Positions 1-7,731 of a stretch of 12,672 nt of DNA are shown here, piece after piece. The stretch is from an uncultured Clostridia bacterium. Its GTDB lineage: Bacteria > Bacillota > Clostridia > Christensenellales > Borkfalkiaceae. Every line of letters starts with the position of its first letter. Within the stretch, counting starts at the first letter, position 1. Where the stretch lies: NCBI GenBank assembly GCA_947629875.1, contig CANRFK010000032.1:1-12672 (forward strand), in the 5' to 3' direction. The notes below the pieces were generated by a model, which saw only the letters and a program-made list of their open reading frames with translations, was not told the origin of the DNA and ran no database searches. Both the position numbers and the translations under genes were made by a program.

Positions 1-1
1 C

Positions 2-1000
2 ATCGTAAAGGAGGCGGAAGAGGCGGCATCGAACGCCGAGGACAGCCGCTCGCTTTACGAGGTGAAAATGCAGTACCTCGGCAGGGCGGGCAAGGTGACC
101 GCGCTCATGAAGCGCATGAAGGACATCGCGCAGGAAATGCGCCCCGCATTCGGCAAGCAGGTGAACGCGCTCCGCGAAAAGCTCGAGGGGCTGTTTGCCT
201 CCCTCGAAGCGCGTACAAAGGCGCGCGAAATGGCAAAAAAACTCGCGGCGGAGAATGTGGATGTCACCATGCCCGGGCGGCATGTTTCCCGCGGCGCGTT
301 GCACCCCGTCACCATCGTGAAGAACCGCCTCATCGATATCTTCGCGGGCATGGGCTTCGAGGTGTTCGAGGGGCCCGAGATCGAGAACGACTACTACAAT
401 TTTACGGCGCTCAACACGCCCGCAGACCACCCCGCCCGCGATATGCAGGATACCTTCTACGTGCAGGGCGGGCTGCTCCGCACTCAGACGAGCGCGGGGC
501 AAATTCGCCTCATGGAGAAGAAGAAGCCACCCATCAAGATGCTCTCCCCGGGGCGCGTGTTCCGCTCCGACGACGACGCGACGCACTCGCCCATGTTCCA
601 TCAGATGGAGGGGCTCGTCGTGGATAAAGGCATCACGCTGTGCGATTTGCAAGGCATGCTCGACGAATTTGTAAAGGCGATGTTCTCGGAGACGAGCAAA
701 ACGCGGCTCCGCCCCTCCTACTTCCCGTTCACCGAGCCCTCCGTCGAAGTGGACGTGAGCTGCCACGCCTGCGGCGGAAAGGGGTGCGCTCTTTGCAAGG
801 GCACGGGCTGGATCGAGGTCTTGGGCGCGGGCGTCGTCAACCGCCATGTCCTCGAAAACTGCGGCGTCGACCCCGACGAATATTCGGGCTTTGCCTTCGG
901 CATGGGCATCGAGCGCATCGCCATGCTCAAATACGGCATCAACAACATTAAACTGCTCACCGAAAACGACGTGCGGTTTTTGGAGCAATTCAAGGATTAA
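2..1000 (+). CDS. pheS: Phenylalanine--tRNA ligase alpha subunit, 5' end cut off by window
   Basis: Catalytic alpha subunit of the (alpha-beta)2 phenylalanyl-tRNA synthetase, which charges tRNA-Phe in the cytoplasm. The reading frame is open from base 2, and the residues before the GTG at 62 (ending LYEVK) continue the family alignment, so 62 is not the start; about ten residues are probably missing. Visible: the coiled-coil N-terminal arm, class II motif 2 (GRVFRSDDDATHSPMFHQ, about 550-604), the Cys-rich insert SCHACGGKGCALCKGTGW (758-811) usual in Firmicute PheS, and motif 3 (GFAFGMGIERIAML, 888-929). The visible 332 residues are close to full family length. The stop lies 11 bases before pheT, so the two genes form an operon. 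Identity is secure; the true start is outside the window. Confidence 0.97.
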   Translation: MVKEAEEAASNAEDSRSLYEVKMQYLGRAGKVTALMKRMKDIAQEMRPAFGKQVNALREKLEGLFASLEARTKAREMAKKLAAENVDVTMPGRHVSRGALHPVTIVKNRLIDIFAGMGFEVFEGPEIENDYYNFTALNTPADHPARDMQDTFYVQGGLLRTQTSAGQIRLMEKKKPPIKMLSPGRVFRSDDDATHSPMFHQMEGLVVDKGITLCDLQGMLDEFVKAMFSETSKTRLRPSYFPFTEPSVEVDVSCHACGGKGCALCKGTGWIEVLGAGVVNRHVLENCGVDPDEYSGFAFGMGIERIAMLKYGINNIKLLTENDVRFLEQFKD

Positions 1001-1011
1001 GGGGGGAGAAC

Positions 1012-3402
1012 ATGAAAGTACCGTTTTCTTGGCTCAAAGAATTTGTGGACATCGATATCACCGCCGAGCAGTTGCAGGAAAAACTCTTCTCCTGCGGCTT
1101 TGAAGTGGAGGAACTCATTCCCCTCGGAAAGGATGTGACGGGCGTTTTTGTCTGTCGCATTCTCAAATGCGAGAAGCACCCCGATGCGGACAGGCTCACC
1201 GTCTGCGAAGTGGACTGCGGCGAGAGGGGCAAGAAGCAAATTGTCACCGCGGCGACTAACGTGTTCGAGGGCGCGCTTGTGCCCGTCGCCTTGGACGGCG
1301 CGACCGTCCTCCACGAGGGCGGCATTCAAAAAATCAAGACGGGCAAACTGCGCGGCGTCCTCTCCGAGGGCATGTTCTGCTCGGGCGAGGAGCTCGGCAT
1401 CACCGATGATTTCTACGACGGCGCGGAGGTGAACGGCATCCTCATTCTGAAAGAGGAGGACGCAACCGAGGGCGGGGACATTCGCCCCGTCGTCGGCCTT
1501 TCCGACTACATCTTCGACATCGCCGTCACTGCCAACCGCCCCGACTGCCAGAGCGTTTTCGGCATGGCGCGCGAGGTTGCCGCCATTTTGAAAAAACCGC
1601 TCAAATTGCCCGATTTCTCGCACGGCGCAACAAAGACGGCGGTGAAAATTCCCGTTGAAGTGAAGGAGCCCGCCCTCTGCCCGCGCTATATCGGGCACTA
1701 TGTTAAGGATGTGAAAATGGGCACATCGCCCCAATGGATGCGGCGGCGGCTCGCGCTCTGCGGTATCCGCGGCATCTCCAACATCGTGGATATCACCAAC
1801 TACGTACTCCTCGAATTAGGCCAGCCCATGCACGCGTTCGACCGGAACTTTCTGCACGGCGATCAAATTATCGTCCGCAGGGCGGAGGAGGGCGAAAAAA
1901 TCGTCACCCTCGACGAGAAGGAGTTTACGCTCCACAAGGAGAACCTTCTCATCTGCGACGGGGAGCGCCCCGTCGCGCTCGCGGGCGTCATGGGTGGGCT
2001 CAACAGCGAGATAAAGCCCGAGACCACCGAGGTTTTCTTCGAGGCGGCGAGCTTCGCGCGGGACAGCGTGAGAAAGACGGCGCGCGCCCTCGGCCAGCGT
2101 TCGGATTCCTCCGCCCGCTTTGAAAAGGGCGTGGAGCCCGTTTGGTCGCCCGTCCATGGCATGGAGCGCGCCCTGCACCTTGTGGAGGAGCTCGGCTGCG
2201 GCGTTGTGACCGCCTACGGCGCGGACGAGATGCACGCTTCCGCGGAGAAGAAAATTATCCGCACTTCCCACGCCGCCATTGACGGCGTTCTCGGCATCGA
2301 GGTGCCGGCAGGCGAGGCGAACGCCATTCTCACCCGCCTCGGATTTGAAATTGAGGACATGGGGTCGGAATTTTCCGCCGTTGTGCCCGCGTGGCGGGAC
2401 GATGTGGAGGGATACCCCGACCTCGCCGAGGAGATCATCCGCTCGTACGGCTACGGGCACATTCAGCCCACCTTCCTGAAAACTGCGGCGGTGACCCACG
2501 GCGGGCTGACCCCTGCGCAGAAACAAGAACTCAAATTCAAGCAGACGCTGGCAGGGGAGGGCTACTTTGAGGCGTGCAACTACTCCTTCTATTCGCCCAA
2601 GGACTTCGACCTTCTCCGCCTGCCCGCGGATGCGCCCGAGCGCAACGCCGTGAAAATTCTCAATCCCATCGGCGAGGATCTCTCCGTCATGCGCACCGTT
2701 CTCGCGCCCTCGATGATTGCCAACGTCGTGCGCAACGTGCGGCGCGGCAACGAGAACGGGCGGCTCTTCGAACTTGCCAATGTCTACACGCCCGCCGAGG
2801 GGGACGAACTTCCCGCCGAACATAAAAAAGTTGTGCTCGCGCTGTGGGGCGACGGTGACTTCTTCGATTTGAAAGGCGCCGTCGAGGCCGTTGCCGAGGC
2901 GTTCGGCTTAAAACTTCAATATGCGCGGGCGGAATTTCCCTTCCTGCACCCCGGCGTCTCCGCAAAGGTCGTGATGGGGGAGAGGGAAGTGGGCTTCCTC
3001 GGGCAGCTTCACCCCGCCATTGCGGAGGAGCTCGCCCTCGAGCGGAAAGTATTTCTCGCCGAACTCGACTACGCCGCTCTTTCGCGCAAGTTCGCGGCGG
3101 ACATCTGCTACACGGGGCTGCCCAAGTTCCCCGACGCGCAGCGAGATCTCGCCGTCGTCGTCAAAGAGGCGACAACGTGCGCCGAGGCGGAGGCGTGCAT
3201 TCTGCGCGCGTGCAGGGCGGTGAAAAAAGCCGAACTCTTCGACGTCTACCGCGATGCGCGCATCGGCGCGGGCAAGAAGAGCATGGCGTTCCGCCTCACC
3301 TTCGCGGCGGGCGACAAGCCGCTCGACGCCGACGCGCTCGACGGGTTCTTCAACAAGATCGTGGGCAACTTGAAACACAACCTCGGCGCGGAATTGCGCT
3401 GA
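1012..3402 (+). CDS. pheT: Phenylalanine--tRNA ligase beta subunit
   Basis: Beta subunit of phenylalanyl-tRNA synthetase; it binds tRNA-Phe and edits mischarged Tyr-tRNA. At 796 residues it has normal full length for the bacterial long form. Domain order seen: EMAP-II-like tRNA-binding domain (about residues 40-150, with the KCEKHPDADRLTVCEV stretch), B3/B4 editing domain (about 210-385, with GISNIVDITNYVLLELGQP), B5 domain (about 415-490), the catalytic-like core (about 500-695) and a C-terminal FDX-ACB anticodon-binding domain (about 700-796, opening with LPKFPDAQRDLAVVV). ATG 1012 follows a strong SD (GGGGGGAG, 1001-1008). The gene sits 11 bases after pheS and is followed by an intrinsic terminator, so pheST ends here. 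Nothing is anomalous. Confidence 0.98.
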   Translation: MKVPFSWLKEFVDIDITAEQLQEKLFSCGFEVEELIPLGKDVTGVFVCRILKCEKHPDADRLTVCEVDCGERGKKQIVTAATNVFEGALVPVALDGATVLHEGGIQKIKTGKLRGVLSEGMFCSGEELGITDDFYDGAEVNGILILKEEDATEGGDIRPVVGLSDYIFDIAVTANRPDCQSVFGMAREVAAILKKPLKLPDFSHGATKTAVKIPVEVKEPALCPRYIGHYVKDVKMGTSPQWMRRRLALCGIRGISNIVDITNYVLLELGQPMHAFDRNFLHGDQIIVRRAEEGEKIVTLDEKEFTLHKENLLICDGERPVALAGVMGGLNSEIKPETTEVFFEAASFARDSVRKTARALGQRSDSSARFEKGVEPVWSPVHGMERALHLVEELGCGVVTAYGADEMHASAEKKIIRTSHAAIDGVLGIEVPAGEANAILTRLGFEIEDMGSEFSAVVPAWRDDVEGYPDLAEEIIRSYGYGHIQPTFLKTAAVTHGGLTPAQKQELKFKQTLAGEGYFEACNYSFYSPKDFDLLRLPADAPERNAVKILNPIGEDLSVMRTVLAPSMIANVVRNVRRGNENGRLFELANVYTPAEGDELPAEHKKVVLALWGDGDFFDLKGAVEAVAEAFGLKLQYARAEFPFLHPGVSAKVVMGEREVGFLGQLHPAIAEELALERKVFLAELDYAALSRKFAADICYTGLPKFPDAQRDLAVVVKEATTCAEAEACILRACRAVKKAELFDVYRDARIGAGKKSMAFRLTFAAGDKPLDADALDGFFNKIVGNLKHNLGAELR

Positions 3403-3437
3403 ATTGTGCGCGCTTTCATGCGGAAAGAGAACGGAAA

Positions 3438-3462
3438 ACGGTGGGACGTCCCGCCGTTTTTT
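3438..3462 (+). terminator. Intrinsic terminator of pheST
   Basis: An 8-bp stem (ACGGTGGG 3438-3445 with CCCGCCGT 3450-3457, one G-U wobble) with an ACGT loop is followed by TTTTTT (3457-3462). It lies 35 bases after the pheT stop and before the next promoter, so it separates pheST from the redox operon. An A-run before the stem could allow weaker termination on the other strand. Confidence 0.85.
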
Positions 3463-3486
3463 CATAAAAAAATCACGGGAAAACGC

Positions 3487-3515
3487 TTGACGGAAATACG
3501 AAACCGTATTATACT
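3487..3515 (+). promoter_or_regulatory. Sigma-A-type promoter of the MarR redox operon
   Basis: TTGACG (3487-3492) and TATACT (3510-3515) are separated by exactly 17 bases; each box matches 5 of 6 consensus positions. The predicted transcription start is near 3521-3523, about 25 bases before the marR-like ATG. This is the best promoter match in the window and sits just after the pheST terminator. No comparable promoter was seen inside the downstream operon. Confidence 0.8.
3495..3510 (+). promoter_or_regulatory. Candidate MarR operator, spacer inverted repeat
   Basis: AATACG (3495-3500) and CGTATT (3505-3510) are perfect 6-bp inverted arms with a 4-base spacer. The 16-bp palindrome fills the -35/-10 spacer and touches the -10 box. 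The size and place fit a binding site for a dimeric winged-helix repressor, here most likely the product of the first gene. The operator role is inferred. Confidence 0.55.
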
Positions 3516-3516
3516 T

Positions 3517-3536
3517 AAAATCCGAAATGGGATTTT
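3517..3536 (+). promoter_or_regulatory. Second candidate operator at the transcription start
   Basis: AAAATCC (3517-3523) and GGATTTT (3530-3536) are perfect 7-bp inverted arms with a 6-base spacer, covering the predicted transcription start and early leader. The arms differ from those of the upstream palindrome, so this may be another protein's site or a weak leader hairpin rather than a second MarR site. Confidence 0.4.
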
Positions 3537-3546
3537 TGAGGGAAGT

Positions 3547-3981
3547 ATGAACGAAAGAACCTTTTTTTACGCGCTCGGGAAACTCGTGTACCAAATCGAC
3601 GGCGTGTATGAGGCTTACGGGAAAAACTGCCGCGTGGGCTCGCCCAACCTTTTATGGATCCTGTACGCCCTGAACGACGGCGAGCGGCACAGCCAAAAGC
3701 AGATCTGCGAGGATTGGGCAATTCCCCGCAGTACGGCGAATACCATCATCAAGACTTTGGAGGGGAAAAACCTCGTAACACTGTCGCAAATCGAGGGGGA
3801 GAGGCGGGAGTTGCTCGTCTCACTGACCCCGCGCGGCAAGGAGTTTGCGGACGGAATTTTAGCCGACCTGTATAAGAGGGAAAAGGAAATTTACGCGGAG
3901 GTAGAGGAGCCCGAAGCTCTTCTTTCCACACTGCAAAATTTGGCGGCGAAAATGCAGAGAATCGCCGCAAAGGAGAATTGA
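3547..3981 (+). CDS. MarR-family winged-helix transcriptional regulator
   Basis: A 144-residue winged-helix DNA-binding protein of MarR type, likely a dimeric ligand- or redox-responsive repressor. The N-terminal dimerisation helix is followed by the helix-turn-helix (about residues 48-77, recognition helix around IPRSTANTIIKTLEGKNLV), a wing (about 78-92, GERRELLVSLTPRGKEF) and a C-terminal dimerisation helix. ATG 3547 is chosen because it follows GAGGGA (3538-3543) and lies just after the promoter; the frame is open further upstream, but that stretch contains the promoter and the pheST terminator. Only two bases separate its stop from the flavodoxin start, so it leads the operon and probably regulates it. 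Cys28 and Cys54 are possible redox-sensing residues, which is a guess. The effector cannot be read from sequence. Confidence 0.9.
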   Translation: MNERTFFYALGKLVYQIDGVYEAYGKNCRVGSPNLLWILYALNDGERHSQKQICEDWAIPRSTANTIIKTLEGKNLVTLSQIEGERRELLVSLTPRGKEFADGILADLYKREKEIYAEVEEPEALLSTLQNLAAKMQRIAAKEN

Positions 3982-3983
3982 GT

Positions 3984-4460
3984 ATGAGTAACATTTTGGT
4001 GGCGTATTTTTCGGCGGGCGGCACGACGAAGCGGACGGCCGCCCTGCTCGCCAAGGCCGCGGGGGCGGAGCTCTTCGAAATTCAGCCCAAAGAGCCCTAC
4101 ACGGCCGCCGACCTCGACTGGACGAACAAGAAGAGCCGCTCGACGGTGGAGATGAATGACCCTTCTTCCCGCCCCGAAATCGGAAAACGGCTTGCAAATA
4201 TGGCGGACTACGGCGTCGTGTTTGTGGGCTTCCCCATCTGGTGGTACACCGCGCCGACCATTATCAAGACCTTCCTCGAAAGTTACGACTTTGCGGGCAA
4301 GACCATTGTGCCGTTTGCGACGAGCGGCGGGAGCGGGCTGGGAAAAACAGAGAGCGCGCTTCGCCCCTGCGCCCCCGCCGCCGTGTGGAAAACGGGGAAA
4401 GTGCTGCGCGGCGAGACGGAGAGCTCGCTCAAAAGTTGGGTGGAGAGCTTGGGGGTATGA
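3984..4460 (+). CDS. Flavodoxin (short, Flavodoxin_4-like)
   Basis: A cytoplasmic FMN-binding electron carrier of 158 residues with no signal peptide. The first strand and phosphate loop read NILVAYFSAGGTTKRTA (residues 3-19). The middle of the protein has GFPIWWYTAP (about 82-91), followed by TFLESYDFAGKTIVPFATSG, a pattern typical of the Flavodoxin_4 group in anaerobes. ATG 3984 has AGGAG (3971-3975) eight bases upstream; the in-frame TTG at 3978 is less likely. Its ATGA junction with the next gene implies translational coupling. It is clearly paralogous to the C-terminal domain of the lipoprotein at 6171-7694. The electron donor and acceptor are unknown; the neighbouring Fe-S reductases are natural candidates. 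Confidence 0.9.
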   Translation: MSNILVAYFSAGGTTKRTAALLAKAAGAELFEIQPKEPYTAADLDWTNKKSRSTVEMNDPSSRPEIGKRLANMADYGVVFVGFPIWWYTAPTIIKTFLESYDFAGKTIVPFATSGGSGLGKTESALRPCAPAAVWKTGKVLRGETESSLKSWVESLGV

Positions 4461-5020
4461 AGATCGTTGTCCTCTTGGGCAGCCCGCAGAGGCGCGGCTC
4501 TTCCAACCTGCTCGCAGAAGAGTTCATAAGGGGAGCGAAGGAGGCGGGGCATCTTGTCTCCGTCGTCGATACGGCGCGGGCGAATGTGCACGCGTGTACG
4601 GGTTGCGTGCGGTGCGGATACGGCGGCCCCTGTGCGCAAACCGACGACATGGGGTCGGAAAATGGCGCAAAAAGCGGCATCAAGGCGGAAATTTTGGGCG
4701 CGGATATGCTGGTGTTCGTCACGCCGCTCTACTACTTCGGAATGACGGCGCAGTTAAAGACGGCCGTTGACCGCTTCTGCGCGTTCAACGGCGAAATTCA
4801 AAGAAAGCGCATGAAGTCGGCGCTCATCTCCGTCGCATGGAACGCGGACGGCTGGACGTTCGACGCGCTCACGGCGCACTACCGAACGCTCGTGCGGTAC
4901 TTGAATTTCAAGGACGCGGGAATGATCCTCGGCAAGGGCTGCGGCACGCCCGCCATGACGGCGCGCTCCCGCTTTATGGCGGAGGCGTACGAACTCGGAA
5001 AAAGTCTCAAAAATCAATAA
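4457..5020 (+). CDS. NAD(P)H:FMN reductase, iron-sulfur flavoprotein-like
   Basis: A flavodoxin-fold FMN reductase of 187 residues. The N-terminal FMN phosphate loop reads GSPQRRGSSNLL (residues 8-19), and TPLYYFGMTAQLKTAVDRF later in the chain is typical of the family. Four cysteines, C47, C50, C53 and C59, form CX2CX2CX5C, the compact motif that holds a 4Fe-4S cluster in the Isf (iron-sulfur flavoprotein) family. Isf proteins are known to pass electrons from ferredoxin to O2 or peroxide, so an oxidant-detoxifying role is plausible but inferred. ATG 4457 overlaps the flavodoxin stop by four bases; the frame is open further upstream, but only within the flavodoxin gene. It could instead be a plain NADPH-dependent FMN reductase without a cluster. 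Confidence 0.88.
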   Translation: MKIVVLLGSPQRRGSSNLLAEEFIRGAKEAGHLVSVVDTARANVHACTGCVRCGYGGPCAQTDDMGSENGAKSGIKAEILGADMLVFVTPLYYFGMTAQLKTAVDRFCAFNGEIQRKRMKSALISVAWNADGWTFDALTAHYRTLVRYLNFKDAGMILGKGCGTPAMTARSRFMAEAYELGKSLKNQ

Positions 5021-5036
5021 TTCAGGAGGATAAAAG

Positions 5037-6161
5037 ATGTTGCAGAGCGAATTTTTCGGCAGAGAGATCGGAAAACTCGGCTTCGGCCTCATGCGGCTGC
5101 CCAAGAAGGGCTTCCACACCGACATCGATGAGGTCAAGGAAATGGTTGACCTGTTTTTGGAGGCGGGGTTTACATATTTCGACACGGCGTTTGTGTACGG
5201 CACGAGCGAGGAGGATATCAAAAAAGCTCTTGTAGATCGCCATCCCCGCGAGAAGTACACGCTTACGACCAAGCTCAACGCCATGGCTGCGGGAAACGAA
5301 CAGGCGGCGAAGAGCCAATTTTACAAGAGCTTGGAGCGCACGGGCGCGGGGTATTTCGATTTTTATCTTCTGCACGCCCTCATGGCGAACAACTACAAAA
5401 AGTACGACAACTACCACATCTGGGACTTCGTCAAGGAGCAGAAGGCAAAGGGGCTTATAAAGCGGTTCGGTTTTTCCTATCACGCCGACCCCGTGCTTCT
5501 CGATAAATTGTTGACGGTTCACCCCGAGGTGGACTTTATCCAGCTGCAGATCAACTACGCCGATTGGGAGAACCCGTCGGTCACCTCCCGCGGGAACTAC
5601 GAGGTGGCGAGAAAGCACAAAAAGCCCGTCGTCATCATGGAGCCCGTCAAGGGCGGCGCGCTCGCAAATCCGCCAAAAGGGGTGCAAAAATTGTTTCATG
5701 AATATGCCCCCGACGCCTCCTTTGCAAGCTGGGCGATCCGCTTTGCCGCCTCCCTCGACGGCGTGATGACCGTGCTCTCGGGCATGTCAAATACCGAACA
5801 AATGCGGGACAATATTTCGTTTATGAAAGATTTTCAACCGCTCAACGACGAGGAACAGGAGATCATCCGCAGGGCGCAGCGCATCATGGGCAATTCGGCG
5901 GCCATTCCCTGCACGGCCTGCCACTATTGCGTGGATGGATGCCCGCAAAAGATAGACATTCCCGCCATCTTTGCGGCGGCGAACAGGCATCTCGGCAACG
6001 GGCAGACGGCGCAGGCCATCGAGGCCTACAAAAAGGCAACGGAGAGCGGCGGGCTCGCTTCCTCCTGCATAAGTTGCAAGCAATGCGAACGGGCTTGTCC
6101 GCAACATTTGCCCATTACAAAACACTTGAAGGAGTGCGCGGCGCTGCTTGAAAACAAATAG
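5037..6161 (+). CDS. Aldo/keto reductase with C-terminal 4Fe-4S ferredoxin domain
   Basis: A 374-residue cytoplasmic oxidoreductase. The TIM-barrel part (about residues 1-280) keeps the aldo/keto reductase tetrad: D49 and Y54 in FDTAFVYGTSEED, K79 in LTTKLNA and H113 in FYLLHAL. The C-terminal part has two Cys clusters, C292/295/298/302 (CTACHYCVDGCP) and C344/347/350/354 (CISCKQCERACP), as in ferredoxins that carry two 4Fe-4S clusters. This fused form is common in clostridia and is annotated as a predicted Fe-S oxidoreductase of the aldo/keto reductase family. ATG 5037 follows a strong AGGAGG (5024-5029), 16 bases after the previous stop. The Fe-S domain may feed electrons from ferredoxin or flavodoxin, which would suit the flavodoxin next to it. 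Its carbonyl substrate is unknown. Confidence 0.95.
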   Translation: MLQSEFFGREIGKLGFGLMRLPKKGFHTDIDEVKEMVDLFLEAGFTYFDTAFVYGTSEEDIKKALVDRHPREKYTLTTKLNAMAAGNEQAAKSQFYKSLERTGAGYFDFYLLHALMANNYKKYDNYHIWDFVKEQKAKGLIKRFGFSYHADPVLLDKLLTVHPEVDFIQLQINYADWENPSVTSRGNYEVARKHKKPVVIMEPVKGGALANPPKGVQKLFHEYAPDASFASWAIRFAASLDGVMTVLSGMSNTEQMRDNISFMKDFQPLNDEEQEIIRRAQRIMGNSAAIPCTACHYCVDGCPQKIDIPAIFAAANRHLGNGQTAQAIEAYKKATESGGLASSCISCKQCERACPQHLPITKHLKECAALLENK

Positions 6162-6170
6162 GGGGCGAGC

Positions 6171-7694
6171 ATGAGAAGAAAGTTGGTTTGTGTTTTGACG
6201 GCCGTCTTGCTGTGCCTTACGTTTGCGCTCTCCGCCTGTGGCGGCAACGCCAATGAGCGCGGCGACGGAGCATATCACACGGTGACGTTCGACAGCCAAG
6301 GCGGCAGTGCGGTGGAGAGCCAGCAGGTGCTTGACGGCAATCCCGTGCGGGTACCGTCTACGCCTGCGAACGGCGAACTCCTGTTCCAAGGGTGGTTTGT
6401 TTCCGCGAACGCGGGCGCCGAAGGATGGAACTTTGACACGGGTCGCATAAGCGGCGACATGACGCTGTACGCACATTGGGCGGTGGATACGTCCGAGCCG
6501 ACAAAGAGCATCACTTATGAAAAGACAGCGGATAATGCGGGCTATATCGTCACGGGCGCGGGACAAGAGGCGGAGATCGTCATTCCCGAGACCCATGATG
6601 ATCTGCCCGTCGTGGAGATCGGGGAGAGCGCATTTGCCTATTCCGGGCATAAATCGGAGATCCTCTCCGTCACCATTCCCGACAGTGTCGCGAAAATCGG
6701 CCTGAACGCTTTCCACAATCAGAGCGCGCTCAAAGCGGTGAACATCGGCACGGGGAGCGGGCTGAAATCCATCGGAAACAACGCTTTTTCGGGCAACAGC
6801 GCGCTGAAAGCGTTTTATCTTCCCGCGGGCGCAACGTCGCTCGGCGACAGCGTTTTCAACAACTGCGGCGCGCTCGACACCTTTACCGTCGCAAACGGGA
6901 ATACGGCTTATTCGGGCGAGGGGAATTGCCTCATCGACCGCGATACGCACACGATCGTCCGCGGCACCAACCACAGCGAAATTCCCGCTACCGTTGCAAA
7001 AATCGGCGAGGCGGCCTTCCGCATGGCAAACGGGATCACCGAACTCTATATTCCCCGTTCCGTTACGGGCATCGAAAAATACGCCTTTGCGTACAGCACA
7101 CTGACGACGATCGAATATGAGGGAAGCGAGGACGAGTGGGAAAATGTTTCCAAAGGGGCGATGTGGAACTTGCGCTGCACGTTGGAGATAAAATACAATG
7201 CCGTGCGCGATGAGGAGACAACGAACATTCTCGTTGCGTACTTTTCGGCGACGGGGACGACGAAGGGCGTTGCGGAGAGGATCGCCGAAGCCGCGGACGG
7301 CGTTCTCTATGAGATCGTGCCCGAGGTTCCCTATACGGCAGATGACCTCGATTACGGCGACAGCACGACGCGCGCAACGCGGGAACAACGCGACGCCTCC
7401 GTCCGCCCCCAAATCGACGGCGGCGTAGCGAACATGGAAGAGTACGACGTCATCTTTTTGGGCTACCCCATCTGGTGGGGGAAAGCGCCCAAGATCATCT
7501 ACACCTTCCTTGAAAGTTATGAGTTTGCGGGCAAGACCATCGTGCCATTCTGCACTTCGGGAAGTAGCGGCATCGAGGGGAGTTTATCCGATCTCAAAGC
7601 GATCGCAACCGGCGCGACATGGCTTGCGGGCAGGCGGCTGGAGGGCGGTTCCGCGAATGCCATTCAGGATTGGATCGACGGCTTGGGTTATTGA
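6171..7694 (+). CDS. Lipoprotein: InlB-like repeat, BspA-type LRR and C-terminal flavodoxin
   Basis: A 507-residue predicted surface lipoprotein with an unusual domain order. Residues 1-22 are a signal peptide ending in a lipobox (LSAC), so C23 should be lipidated. Residues 36-104 match an InlB/Listeria-Bacteroides repeat (VTFDSQGGSAV through NFDTG to MTLYAHW). Residues about 115-345 are BspA-type leucine-rich repeats (for example VTIPDSVAKIGLNAF and LYIPRSVTGIEKYAF). Residues 351-507 form a complete flavodoxin domain with loop FSATGTTKG and the motif GYPIWWGKAP, close in sequence to the cytoplasmic flavodoxin at 3984. All parts share one uninterrupted frame. ATG 6171 has only a weak G-rich SD (6161-6165), nine bases after the previous stop. 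If exported by Sec, the flavodoxin would lie outside the membrane. Whether FMN binds there is unknown. Confidence 0.9.
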   Translation: MRRKLVCVLTAVLLCLTFALSACGGNANERGDGAYHTVTFDSQGGSAVESQQVLDGNPVRVPSTPANGELLFQGWFVSANAGAEGWNFDTGRISGDMTLYAHWAVDTSEPTKSITYEKTADNAGYIVTGAGQEAEIVIPETHDDLPVVEIGESAFAYSGHKSEILSVTIPDSVAKIGLNAFHNQSALKAVNIGTGSGLKSIGNNAFSGNSALKAFYLPAGATSLGDSVFNNCGALDTFTVANGNTAYSGEGNCLIDRDTHTIVRGTNHSEIPATVAKIGEAAFRMANGITELYIPRSVTGIEKYAFAYSTLTTIEYEGSEDEWENVSKGAMWNLRCTLEIKYNAVRDEETTNILVAYFSATGTTKGVAERIAEAADGVLYEIVPEVPYTADDLDYGDSTTRATREQRDASVRPQIDGGVANMEEYDVIFLGYPIWWGKAPKIIYTFLESYEFAGKTIVPFCTSGSSGIEGSLSDLKAIATGATWLAGRRLEGGSANAIQDWIDGLGY

Positions 7695-7708
7695 AGAAGG
7701 TTTTCGGG

Positions 7709-7731
7709 TTCGCGGACAGAGACGCCGCGAA
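7709..7731 (+). other. Hairpin in the widest gap of the operon
   Basis: TTCGCGG (7709-7715) and CCGCGAA (7725-7731) form a perfect 7-bp stem with a 9-base loop in the 71-base gap after the lipoprotein gene. There is no T-run after it, so it is not a standard terminator. It could be an mRNA processing or stability element that lets the upstream and downstream halves of the operon differ in expression; that is inference. Confidence 0.4.

Noticed and set aside
1816..2823. 335-residue minus-strand frame inside pheT
   Set aside because: It is wholly antisense to a well-identified essential gene and has the Arg/Gly/His-rich look of a shadow frame.
3406..3546. Upstream extension of the MarR frame to 3406
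   Set aside because: The added part covers the pheST terminator and the operon promoter, so it would not be translated from this operon's transcript.
5787..7412. 541-residue minus-strand frame
   Set aside because: It lies opposite the aldo/keto reductase and the lipoprotein gene, both with clear domains. It is an open shadow caused by GC-rich codon use and has no recognisable motif.
7203..7694. Internal GTG that could give a separate soluble flavodoxin from the lipoprotein gene
   Set aside because: The nearest GGAG (7184-7187) lies 15 bases upstream, which is too far for good initiation, and the long frame is continuous.
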